A program made the position numbers and the translations under genes. Positions 8,476-15,906 of a stretch of 16,362 nt of DNA are shown here, piece after piece. The stretch is from contig JAIDMU010000040.1 in assembly GCA_029050415.1 (NCBI GenBank), forward strand, positions 1-16,362, read 5' to 3'. Position 1 is the first letter of the stretch; each line of letters begins with the position of its first letter. The DNA comes from Malacoplasma sp. GTDB lineage: Bacteria; Bacillota_I; Bacilli_A; Mycoplasmatales; Mycoplasmoidaceae. The notes below the pieces were generated by a model. The model was given only the letters and a program-made list of their open reading frames with translations. It made no database searches and was not told the origin of the DNA.

Positions 8476-8844
8476 TTAAAGTACTTCTGAAGCTAGAGAA
8501 ACTATTTTAGAAAAACCTTTATCTCTTAGTTCTCTTGCTACTGGTCCAAAAATCCGTGAACCTCTTGGTGTTTTATCCTCTTTAATAATTACACAAGCAT
8601 TATCATCAAAAGACAATGAATTACCACTTGATCTTAAAATGTTCTTTTTTACACGTACTACAACTGCTTTACAAACTTGACCTTTTTTAACAATTCCATC
8701 AGGTTGAGCTTTTTTTACTGAAACTACTACAATATCTCCAACTGAAGCATATCTTCTTTTAGTTCCACCCAATACTTTAATTACTCCCACTTGTTTAGCA
8801 CCAGTGTTATCTGCTACATTAAGTTTTGTCATAAATTGAATCAT
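8476..8844 (-). CDS. rplN: 50S ribosomal protein L14
   Basis: A 122-residue protein on the subunit interface, forming bridges to 16S rRNA. Very conserved: [80 protein letters not shown]. Exact family length. AGAGGT serves as Shine-Dalgarno site. In canonical order it follows rpsQ. Confidence 0.98.
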   Translation of the reverse strand: MIQFMTKLNVADNTGAKQVGVIKVLGGTKRRYASVGDIVVVSVKKAQPDGIVKKGQVCKAVVVRVKKNILRSSGNSLSFDDNACVIIKEDKTPRGSRIFGPVARELRDKGFSKIVSLASEVL

Positions 8845-8872
8845 ATTATTTACCTCTTAATTTTTTTAAAAA

Positions 8873-9145
8873 TTACTTAGCTTTTTGAATGATCTTATTT
8901 AATCTTCATCTTTTTGTAGCACTCAATGGTCTAGTTTCCATGATTTCAACAAAATCACCAATTTTGCATTCTTCTTTTTCATCATGTGCATGATATTTTT
9001 TGTGAGTAATTACCAACTTTTTATAAAGTCTGTGCTTTGACTTAGTTTCAACTTGTACAACAATAGTTTTTTGCATTTTGTCAGAAACTACAGTTCCTTG
9101 CAAAATTTTTCTTCTGCTGTCTCTTGTACTAACTTGATTGCTCAT
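8873..9145 (-). CDS. rpsQ: 30S ribosomal protein S17
   Basis: A 90-residue OB-fold protein that binds the 5' domain of 16S rRNA. Family features are [56 protein letters not shown] and a short tail [10 protein letters not shown]. The Trp in TKRW is TGA; the true end is TAA 11 codons later. It follows rpsC by 20 nt, whereas in the usual order it follows rpmC. Confidence 0.96.
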
Positions 9146-9165
9146 AATCTTATCCTTTCACTAAA

Positions 9166-10407
9166 TTATTTTAAGTATTGGAAACCACTTGGGCCTTTTT
9201 TCATTCCATAATTTTCAAGTTTTTTAGATCTGCTATACTTGAAAGCTTCTTTAGAAATAAGTACATGTGCTTCACCATTATAATCTTTATAATATTCATC
9301 AAAATCTGCTTTTGACATACAAGATTGTTTACCATATTTTCTTCAAGCACTTTCGATTGGTAAAATTTCAATTTTTTCCAAATCAAATTCACCAATAACT
9401 TCTTTTTTACCTGTAGTTGTATAAACTAAAACCCTTTCAATTGGGTTAACCGGTGTAACTTTGTAAAAGAAAACATTTTTGTTTAAGTCTTCATTTAATA
9501 AGTTATCAGCATATTCATGCTTAGTTGAAATCATAATAATTGATGTTTCTTCAACTTTACCTTTTTTACCACTTTCATCAGTTTTAGACTCAACTACTTT
9601 TAAAACTTCTTTTTCACGTTTTAAAGTTTCAGCTTTTACTGGTTTAGTTGGTTTTTCTTCTTCAACTGGTTTTTCAACTGGTTTTTTAAACTCAGGTTTA
9701 GATTGTTGAATTTCAGGTTTTCTTTTTTCAACTGGTTTTCTTTCAAATTTATTAAACTGTGAAGTTGATTTTTTGAAAAGTTCTCCACGATTAATTCAAA
9801 CTTTTACTCCAATTAAACCATATGTTGTTCAAGCTTCTTCTAAAGCATAATCAATATTTGCTCTTAAAGTTGTTAAAGGAACAATTCCTTCTGAATATCC
9901 TTCTTCTCTAGCCATTTCAACACCACCTAAACGTCCAGATACATTTGTTTTAATTCCTTTAGCACCAGAAGCTAATACTTTTTTAATTGCAATTTTTTGA
10001 GCATTTCTAAAAGAAAATCTATTTTCAATTGCATCAGCAATTTCTCTTGCAATAATTCTTGCAGAAAAAGTTGGTTTATCAATCGGTAATACATTTACAT
10101 TAACTTTTGTTTTTCTACCTACAATGTAATTTAATTGCTTTTTTAAAGTTTTTAAATTCACCATATCTTTACCTAAAACAATACCAGGTTGAGAACAATG
10201 GATAAAAATATCAATTTTATTTTGTTGCCTTTCAATTTCAACATGTGAAACTTGTGCTGCTTTACAAACTTTAAAAATATGTTTTCTTATTTTATCATCT
10301 TGAACCAATCATAAAGCTGTTTGTTTGTTATCTTTAGCTATTCATCTTGATTCTCAATTTCTAATAATTCCGATTCTTAAACCATTTGGATTAACTTTTT
10401 GACCCAT
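9166..10407 (-). CDS. rpsC: 30S ribosomal protein S3 fused to a C-terminal PUA/ASCH-like domain
   Basis: S3 lies at the mRNA entry site of the 30S head. Residues 1-210 are a complete S3: [20 protein letters not shown], a type II KH domain, the signature [18 protein letters not shown], and [17 protein letters not shown]. The frame then stays open through a Lys/Glu/Pro-rich linker (about 211-290) and a globular domain (about 291-413) that resembles COG4933-type PUA-like proteins: [54 protein letters not shown], and [15 protein letters not shown] followed the frame codon by codon from 10407 to the TAA at 9166; all TGA codons sit at Trp positions of the family. Usual S3 length is 210-250; this is 413. 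No Shine-Dalgarno site precedes the internal ATG at 9534, so a separate gene is unlikely. The gene has moved: it follows rpmC (2 nt gap) instead of rplV. The PUA-like call is by recognised pattern only. Confidence 0.9.
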
Positions 10408-10409
10408 AA

Positions 10410-10979
10410 TTATTTCTTTCCTTTCGCTGGTGTTTTTGGTTTTGTTGAAGATGTAGGTTTTTTGCTAGTTGGTTTATTAGCAGTTTTTGGTTTATTTTTT
10501 GAAGCAACTTTAGAATCACTTGTTGCTTTTTTAACTGTATTAGTTGATTTGCTAGTGTTCTTTTTAGTTTCTGGTTTTTTGCTATCAACTTTTTTTGTTT
10601 CAACTTTTTTTAAAGTTGTTTCTTTTTTTACTTCTTGTTTTGGTTGTTTATTAACATTTTTATCTGCTTCTTTTTTTGGTTTATTATTAGAAACAGTTTT
10701 GCTATCTTTTTCACTTACAATTGGTAAACCAATAATTTGTTGTTTACCATCTTTTTCTTTAATTAACTGTGTGTTGAATGTTGAAAAAGAAATTTTCACA
10801 TTTCTTTCAGAAAGTACTGTCATTGCCATTGCAATAGTTTTTCTAATTTCTTTTAATTTATGAATGCCTTCTACTTCACCATTAGCAATCTTAAATCTCA
10901 TTTCCAGTAATTGAACTTTTAGTTTAGAAATTAAATTACCCAATTCATTATCACTTTTTGTTCTTAAATCCTTAATCAT
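10410..10979 (-). CDS. rpmC: 50S ribosomal protein L29 with a long C-terminal tail
   Basis: The first 60 residues are L29 ([43 protein letters not shown]), a helical hairpin at the exit tunnel that forms part of the docking site for SRP and trigger factor with L23. The family is 60-70 residues; this protein has 189. Residues about 61-92 are a mixed segment (FNTQLIKEKDG, QQIIGLPIV), and the rest is Lys/Thr/Ser/Pro-rich low complexity, ending TSKKPTSSTKPKTPAKGKK. The ending closely matches the end of L22. ATG 10979 is preferred (GGAG 10 nt upstream) over a TTG two codons earlier; it overlaps the rplP stop by 8 nt. The tail's last codons supply the rpsC ribosome binding site (AAAGGAAAG). Confidence 0.93.
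   Translation of the reverse strand: MIKDLRTKSDNELGNLISKLKVQLLEMRFKIANGEVEGIHKLKEIRKTIAMAMTVLSERNVKISFSTFNTQLIKEKDGKQQIIGLPIVSEKDSKTVSNNKPKKEADKNVNKQPKQEVKKETTLKKVETKKVDSKKPETKKNTSKSTNTVKKATSDSKVASKNKPKTANKPTSKKPTSSTKPKTPAKGKK
10440..10475. repeat. Copy 1 of a 36-bp direct repeat (rpmC 3' end)
   Basis: This 36-bp stretch is identical at 34 of 36 bases to 11422-11457 in the end of rplV; the first 24 bases match perfectly. It codes for SKKPTSSTK in both proteins, in the same frame. Identity at silent sites makes shared descent or gene conversion more likely than convergent low-complexity composition. Confidence 0.8.
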
Positions 10980-11394
10980 GTGCAATTTCTCCTTTCTTAA
11001 CTATTTTTCAATTAACAGAAAGTTTATTACCTGCATTTTTTAATGCTGCTTTTGCTGCTTCTTCTGGGATGTTTGCAACTTCAAACATTACAGTTCCATT
11101 TTTAACTACAGCAACTCATTTTTCTGGTGAACCTTTTCCAGAACCCATACGAACCTCTAAAGGTTTTTTTGTTAATGATAAGTGTGGAAAAATTCTAATT
11201 CACATTTTTCCAGTTTTTCCAAGTGCTTTTGAAATAGCAATACGAGCTGACTCTATTTGTCTATTTGAAACTCATGCTCCTGAAGTTGCCATTAATCCAA
11301 ATTCACCAAAAGCTACATATTTATTACCTTTGGCTTTTCCTTCATAACTAACTTTATGTGGTTTTCTATATTTTGTACGTTTTGGTTCTAACAT
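10972..11394 (-). CDS. rplP: 50S ribosomal protein L16
   Basis: A 140-residue protein close to the A site and central protuberance. Sequence: [87 protein letters not shown]. Four Trp codons are all TGA, which breaks the gene into short pieces in standard code. Family length is normal. It sits directly after rplV (18 nt), with AAGGAG before its ATG, instead of after rpsC. Its stop is overlapped by the rpmC start (ATGATTAA). Confidence 0.96.
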
Positions 11395-11412
11395 AATAAC
11401 TCCTTAAATTTG

Positions 11413-12078
11413 CTATTTTGCTTTTGTTGAAGATGTAGGTTTTTTACTAGTTGATTTGCTAGTAATTTTTGATTTGTTTGAAACACTTGATTTAACTTTT
11501 GCATTATTAACTGGTTTAGTTTCTTTACTAGGTTCTTTTTTTGGTTGAACTTTAGAAACTGGTTTACTAACTTTAGCAACTTCTTTTTTTGGTTCAGGTT
11601 TAGATACTTTTGCTTTTTTAGTTTTTTCAACTGTTTTTAAACCTTTTTCATTTGCAGCTCTTTGTTTTGCTGAATAACCTTTATTATTAGTTGCTCTTTT
11701 TTTAATTCTTTTTTTGATAGCATCAATTTCTTTTTTTCTTTCATTTTGATCATCTGATAAAACAATTTTTAAATGAGTGTGTCTTTTTCTGATTAAATCA
11801 GCAGACCCTTTTGCTCTTGGCATTGTTCTTTTTAATGTTGATCCTTGATTTGCTACAACTGTATAAACATATAATTTATCAGCTTGCATTGCATGATTGT
11901 TAGTTGCATTAGCAATTGCTTGATGCAATAATTTTTTTAAAAATATAGCAGTTTTTTTATGAGTGTTTTCTAAAATTGTTAAAGCTTCTGTAACTGGTCT
12001 ATTTTTAATTAAATCACACACTAGTTTAGCTTTTCTTGGTGAAACATGAATATTTGCTTGACTTGCTTTTGCTTGCAT
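11413..12078 (-). CDS. rplV: 50S ribosomal protein L22 with a long C-terminal tail
   Basis: L22 lines the exit tunnel with a long beta hairpin. Residues 1-111 are the family domain: MQAKASQANIHVSPRKAKLVCDLIKNR, LKKLLHQAIANATNNHAM, the tunnel loop STLKRTMPRAKGSADLIRKRHTHLKIVLSD. The full protein has 221 residues against the usual 110-115. The extra part starts with a basic helix-prone piece (ERKKEIDAIKKRIKKRAT) and continues as Lys/Ser/Pro-rich repeats such as KVSKPEPKKEVAKVSKPVSK, ending TSKKPTSSTKAK like L29. AAGGAG lies just before the ATG. Normally rpsC would follow; here rplP does. Confidence 0.95.
   Translation of the reverse strand: MQAKASQANIHVSPRKAKLVCDLIKNRPVTEALTILENTHKKTAIFLKKLLHQAIANATNNHAMQADKLYVYTVVANQGSTLKRTMPRAKGSADLIRKRHTHLKIVLSDDQNERKKEIDAIKKRIKKRATNNKGYSAKQRAANEKGLKTVEKTKKAKVSKPEPKKEVAKVSKPVSKVQPKKEPSKETKPVNNAKVKSSVSNKSKITSKSTSKKPTSSTKAK
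11422..11457. repeat. Copy 2 of the 36-bp direct repeat (rplV 3' end)
   Basis: Partner of 10440-10475, in the last codons of rplV. The protein-level similarity reaches further into both tails (roughly the last 25 residues) at lower identity. The two copies bracket rplP and most of rpmC. Confidence 0.8.
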
Positions 12079-12090
12079 TTTTTACTCCTT

Positions 12091-12369
12091 TTACTTAGCT
12101 AAATCTTTTCTATTGCTTGTGTGTTGTTTAAATGATCTTGTTTGTGCAAATTCACCAAGTTTATGACCAATCATATCTTCAGTTACATAAACATTAATAA
12201 ATGATTTTCCATTGTGAACTTCAAAAGTCAAACCAACAAAATCTGGAAAAATTGTGCTTCTTCTAGATCATGTTTTAATTGGTTTCTTTTTGTCACTTGA
12301 TTTCATAGTTTGCACCTTTTTCATTAAGCTAGGTTCAACATATGGACCTTTTTTTGAACTTCTTGACAT
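12091..12369 (-). CDS. rpsS: 30S ribosomal protein S19
   Basis: A 92-residue 30S head protein paired with S13. Sequence: [68 protein letters not shown], ending in a basic tail. Trp is TGA, so the gene falls below standard-code ORF cutoffs. Starts 18 nt after rplB with GAGAGG upstream. Position between rplB and rplV is canonical. Confidence 0.97.
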
Positions 12370-12387
12370 CTTATTAACCTCTCAATA

Positions 12388-13227
12388 TTATTTCTTTCTT
12401 CTAACAATCAATGCATTAGATGCTTTCTTTTTATTTCTTGTTTTAACACCCATATGTCTTTTACCTCATGGAGTTCTTGGAGCATCATGTCCAACTGGTG
12501 ATCTACCTTCACCACCCCCATGTGGGTGATCGTTTGGATTCATTGCTGAACCTCTTACTGTTGGTCTAATTCCTTTATGTCTATTAATACCAGCTTTACC
12601 TACAACAACTAAGTTGTGTTCTTCATTTGAAACAACACCAACTGTTGCCATACACAAGTTAGATACTTTTCTAACTTCACCTGATGAAAGTTTTACAATC
12701 ATATAATTTCCAGTTTCATCTTTACCTAATATTTGTGCTGAAGATCCCGCTGATCTAATCATTTGTCCACCACGACCAGGGTATAATTCAATATTGTGAA
12801 CAAAAGTACCTTCTGGAATTAATGAAATTGGTAATGCGTTACCAACTTTAATGTCTATTTGTTTGTTACTTGATAATATTTTGTCTCCAACTTTCAAATC
12901 TTTTGGAGTAATAATATATCTTTTTTCACCATCTTCATATACTACTAATGAAATGAAAGATGTACGATTTGGATCATATTCAATTGATTTAACTGTAGCA
13001 ACTTTATTAATTTTGTCTCTTTTAAAATCAATAATACGATATTTCTTTTTGTAACCACCACCGTGGTGTCTTACAGTTATTTTTCCATTATTATTTCTTC
13101 CTGAATGCTTTTTAATAGCAACTACTAAAGATTTTTCAGGAACAGAAGTAGTTAGAACTTTTTTGTAATCAATAATTATTGTTTGTCTAATTCCACTACT
13201 TCTTGCTTTGACTCTTCTAATTGGCAT
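12388..13227 (-). CDS. rplB: 50S ribosomal protein L2
   Basis: A 279-residue protein required for subunit association and peptidyl-transferase assembly. Visible blocks: [27 protein letters not shown], an SH3-like region ([23 protein letters not shown]), and the conserved [27 protein letters not shown], including the His linked to peptide-bond activity. The last Trp is TGA; the true end is TAA at 12388, after a basic tail ending RRKK. Length is standard. AAAGGAAG lies before the ATG. Confidence 0.98.
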
Positions 13228-13263
13228 ATCTGCTTCCTTTCGCTTTTCGCCTAACTATATTTT

Positions 13264-13689
13264 CTATTTTGCTTTTGGAGAAGTTTTTACTAATTTAGAT
13301 AAAACACCTTTTTTAGGTTTTTCTTTTTTTTCTTCTCTATTTTCTTTTTTTAAATCCTTATTAGGAATGTCTTTTTTAGTTTCTTTTTCTTTAGGTTGAT
13401 CACTTTCTTCTACTTGGATATCAACACCATGAGGTAAAGTGATGTAAGCAATTTTTTTTGCTTTAGTCATTCCTGGATTTCTAGTACCAGTTCTTGTAGG
13501 AGCTGGTTTTCTGTTAACAATATTAACTTTTTCAGGAACAACTCCATAAATTAATTGAAATGCTAAGCTTATCTCATATTTATTAGCATTTTTATTTACT
13601 TCAAAAACATATTTTTTTACATCTTCATTTCTTAATGAATAAGATTTTTCTGAATGAAGTGGTTTTACAATTACGCTTAACAAATCCAT
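13264..13689 (-). CDS. rplW: 50S ribosomal protein L23 with a C-terminal tail
   Basis: L23 is the main docking site for trigger factor and SRP at the exit tunnel. The family domain covers residues 1-95 or so: SVIVKPLHSEKSYSL, YVFEVNKNANKYEISLAFQLIYGVVPEKVNIVN, TRNPGMTKAKKIAYITL. It then extends about 45 residues, Lys/Glu-rich (KEKETKKDIPNK, EEKKEKPKKG), to 141 residues in total against the usual 95-105. The ATG overlaps the rplD stop (TAATG). Confidence 0.95.
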   Translation of the reverse strand: MDLLSVIVKPLHSEKSYSLRNEDVKKYVFEVNKNANKYEISLAFQLIYGVVPEKVNIVNRKPAPTRTGTRNPGMTKAKKIAYITLPHGVDIQVEESDQPKEKETKKDIPNKDLKKENREEKKEKPKKGVLSKLVKTSPKAK

Positions 13690-14327
13690 TATGCAAATAC
13701 CTCACTAATTTTATTAAAAGCATCTTCTTGAATAACAGCTATATCACTATTAAGAATATCTTTTGCAGAAACTTGATTTCATGTTTTTGAAACTACTTTT
13801 TCCAAATTTTGACAAGATTTTAAAAAGTTTTCATTTTTTGTTTCATTAATAACAAAAAGAATTTTTTTATTATCATAAGAAACCTTTTTTAATAATTTAG
13901 AAATTGTTTTAGTAGAAGGTTCTTTCATTTCAATTTTGTTGCTTAACAAATTTAAACCTTTTTCATTTAACTTTAAAGTCATTGCTGATTTAAAAGCTAA
14001 TTTGTATGCTTTTGAATTTTGCTTTAAAGTATAGTTCTTTTCAGGAGTTGGTCCAAATGCTCTTCCACCACCAACATAATGAGGGTTTCTAATTGAACCT
14101 TGTCTTGCTCTACCTGTATGTTTTTGTTTATAAGGTTTTCTTCCCCCACCTCTAACTTCAGCTTTAGTCAAAGTTGAAGCAGTTGATTGTCTTTCATTAG
14201 CATTAGCTACTAATACTGAATTAAATAGTTCTTGAGTATTAATCTCTTTGATGAAAAGTTTATTATTTTTTAGTTCTACTTCTTCAGTATTTCCTAAAAG
14301 GTCTTTTAATAATTTAACAGAACTCAT
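13689..14327 (-). CDS. rplD: 50S ribosomal protein L4
   Basis: L4 reaches into the exit tunnel with a long loop, seen here as RGGGRKPYKQKHTGRARQGSIRNPHYVGGGRAFGP. The C-terminal half (KILFVINETKNENFLKS) is the globular Rossmann-like domain. Length is 212 residues, normal. An in-frame TGA (13779-13781) codes Trp and the frame runs on to the TAA at 13689, which overlaps the rplW ATG by one base. The start overlaps the rplC stop in the same TAATG manner. L4 autoregulates the S10 operon in E. coli; whether it does so here is unknown. Confidence 0.96.
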
Positions 14328-15217
14328 TATTTATCTCCTTCTTTCTTTTCATCAGTTTTATTTTCAGCAGCTTCTGCTTTTGCTTCTTGTTGAGCATGTT
14401 GTTTTTCTTCAGCAGCTTTTTGTTTAGCTATCATTTCTTGTTTTCTTGCTTCTTTTTCAGCTTCTGCTTTTTGATGTGCTTCTGCTTTTTTAGCTTCTTG
14501 TGCAAGTCTAGCTTGTTCTTCTTTTTCTTTAATAGCTTTAGCAACTGCTTCTGGATCAGAAAGTTTTAAAGGATTAACTTGTTTCTTTCTTTTAACTGTT
14601 GTTTTTAATAAAATCAAGCTATTAACTGGTCCAGGTACTGATCCTTTAATTAAAATTAAATTCTTTTCAACTTCAGTACCAATAACAGTTAAATTACTGA
14701 TAGTTACAAGTTCATGTCCATAATGTCCAGACATTCTTTGTCCTTTAGGAACTCTTTGTCCTTGGCTACCCCCTCTACCAAAAGAGATAGAACCTTGATA
14801 TCTGTGTGGGTATCCAGCACCATGACCTAGTGGTCCTACTTTAAAGTTTCATCTTTTAATTGCTCCAGTGAATCCTTTTCCTTTAGTAATTCCTTGAGCA
14901 TCAACTTTATCACCAGAATTAAATACATCAACTAAAATTTTGTCACCAACATTGTAACCAGATACATCTCTTAATTCTTTAGTGTATTTGTGTGGTTCAG
15001 CTTTAAGTTTTTTAAAATAACCTTTTTGTGGTTTATTTAATTTTTTTTCTTCTATTTTGCCATAAGCAATTTTTGTTGCTACATAACCATTTTTTTCTTT
15101 TGTTTTATTTTCTAATACTACATTTGGTTCAGCATGAATAACTGTAACAGGTATTTTAGTTCCATCTTCTAAAAAACTTTGAATCATACCTATTTTTCTT
15201 CCAAGAATCATTTTCAT
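14327..15217 (-). CDS. rplC: 50S ribosomal protein L3 with a coiled-coil-like C-terminal tail
   Basis: L3 helps form the peptidyl-transferase centre. The start [19 protein letters not shown] and the central loop ([30 protein letters not shown], then [21 protein letters not shown]) are diagnostic. The core ends near residue 225. The remaining 70 residues are rich in Ala, Glu, Lys and Gln with long helix-prone runs ([37 protein letters not shown]), a likely single helix or coiled coil. Total 296 residues against about 210. The strong site GGAGGAG precedes the ATG. The Shine-Dalgarno site of rplD lies within the tail's last codons. Confidence 0.95.
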
Positions 15218-15237
15218 AATATTACTCCTCCAAATAA

Positions 15238-15546
15238 TTATTTAAGTGTGATTTGGATATCAACTCCAGAAGGTATTATGATATTTTTCAAGTACTCTTT
15301 TGTTTTTTCTGTAGTATTAACCAAAATAATCAAACGTTGATGTGTTCTTCTTTCAAATTGTTCTCTAGAAGTTTTATTTACGTGTGGAGAACGACAAATC
15401 GTAAATATTTCTTTTTTTGTAGGAAGTGGAATAGGTCCTTTAACCTTAGCACCACTATCCTGTGAACTTTTAATTATTTTTCTTACAGATTGATCTAGCA
15501 ACCTATGATCATAAGAAAATAATTTAATCTTCATCTCATTTTTCAT
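15238..15546 (-). CDS. rpsJ: 30S ribosomal protein S10
   Basis: First gene of the cluster, 102 residues; part of the 30S head and, with NusB, of antitermination complexes. Signature: [53 protein letters not shown], ending [15 protein letters not shown] 15546 is used; the ATG four codons later would give a more family-like start. The nearest Shine-Dalgarno-like site (AAAGGA) is about 16 nt upstream, unusually far, which suggests leader structure or leader-dependent initiation. Confidence 0.95.
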   Translation of the reverse strand: MKNEMKIKLFSYDHRLLDQSVRKIIKSSQDSGAKVKGPIPLPTKKEIFTICRSPHVNKTSREQFERRTHQRLIILVNTTEKTKEYLKNIIIPSGVDIQITLK

Positions 15547-15672
15547 ATTTATTTATAAGTTGTCCTTTCAAAATACTATTGGTTTTTAACCAATTTACCA
15601 TTAACAATGAGTTCCCTGATAATCCCGACAACTAATATTGGTGTATCAGCAATCTCAATAATTAATGCATAC
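15547..15672 (-). promoter_or_regulatory. S10 operon leader, possibly structured
   Basis: About 125 nt lie between the inferred transcript start and rpsJ. This stretch is visibly richer in G and C than its surroundings. It contains CTGATA...TATCAG (6 bp), a perfect 7-bp hairpin ATTGGTT-AAA-AACCAAT (15578-15594), and an upstream ACCAAT that could pair with the same ATTGGT, giving two alternative folds. This is what an attenuator or ribosomal-protein-binding leader would look like, but no known leader family was recognised. Confidence 0.4.
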
Positions 15673-15704
15673 TTGATTATTATATCACTTAAGTTAAGTT
15701 TCAA
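15576..15704 (-). other. Possible 42-codon leader ORF upstream of rpsJ
   Basis: From a TTG at 15704 to TAG at 15576 the minus strand is open and reads like protein, with the segment EIADTPILVVGIIRELIVNG rich in hydrophobic residues plus charged ones. No ATG and no clear ribosome binding site precede it, and the proposed -10 lies inside it, so it would need another promoter. It may be a remnant of a longer gene or simply leader RNA. Function unknown. Confidence 0.25.
15679..15704 (-). promoter_or_regulatory. Candidate promoter of the S10 supercluster
   Basis: On the minus strand TGATATAAT gives a perfect -10 (15679-15684) with the extended TG motif. A -35-like TTGAAA lies at 15699-15704 with a short 14-nt spacer; the extended -10 could make up for that. 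Transcription would start near 15672. This is the best promoter-like sequence upstream of rpsJ. Confidence 0.5.
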
Positions 15705-15719
15705 ACTTTTATTTTATTT

Positions 15720-15839
15720 AAAAAATACAATTCTTATCTTTTATCAAAAAATAGCAAGATAAAATATTTCTTAAATATATTAAAATATGTAAAAAAACTA
15801 CAAAAAATATTAAAAAAAATAATAAAAATTGTATTTTTT
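15720..15839. repeat. Inverted repeat, 13-bp arms, in the divergent intergenic region
   Basis: Arms AAAAAATACAATT (15720-15732) and AATTGTATTTTTT (15827-15839) are perfect reverse complements, about 94 nt apart. A smaller hairpin TTATCTT/AAGATAA (15734-15740, 15756-15762) lies inside. Given the AT bias, short repeats can arise by chance, but the CA/TG step in the arms makes this one less trivial. The interval from the S10 promoter to the ATPase gene (15705-15906) shows no other gene. Confidence 0.5.
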
Positions 15840-15864
15840 TATAAAACTTGTAGTTTTTTTACAT
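15787..15864. repeat. Inverted repeat, perfect 17-bp arms, upstream of the AAA15 gene
   Basis: Arms 15787-15803 (ATGTAAAAAAACTACAA) and 15848-15864 are perfect reverse complements with a 44-nt loop. It overlaps the 13-bp repeat so that the two cannot both form as one simple stem. The right arm ends 42 nt before the ATPase ATG, where a promoter or operator would lie. It could be an operator pair or a transcript hairpin. Confidence 0.6.
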
Positions 15865-15906
15865 TTTATTGATATTATTAAATTTGTTAAAAGGTTAATT
15901 AGGTAA

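Noticed and set aside
9343..9534. Separate 63-residue ORF after rpsC
   Set aside because: It is in frame with rpsC, bounded only by TGA codons that mean Trp here, and has no Shine-Dalgarno site; it is the inner part of the S3 fusion protein.
9829..10308. S3 starting at 10308
   Set aside because: The ATG at 10407 gives the conserved [13 protein letters not shown] start and two or more TGA Trp codons explain why the shorter ORF was seen.
10399..10863. 154-residue plus-strand ORF, Phe/Leu/Val-rich, membrane-like
   Set aside because: It is the complement of the Lys/Thr-rich L29 tail; hydrophobic runs arise from reading AAA/GAA codons backwards.
10391..11630. CRISPR-like or tandem repeats in the Lys-rich tails
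   Set aside because: Repeats are irregular, in frame with coding tails and without unique spacers; only the 36-bp pair is notable.
12254..12529. Plus-strand ORF with hydrophobic segment
   Set aside because: Antisense of rpsS and the rplB 3' end, both fully supported on the minus strand.
14327..15217. rplC appears split into two ORFs
   Set aside because: Same cause: TGA at 14849-14851 is Trp in the conserved KRWNFKVG block.
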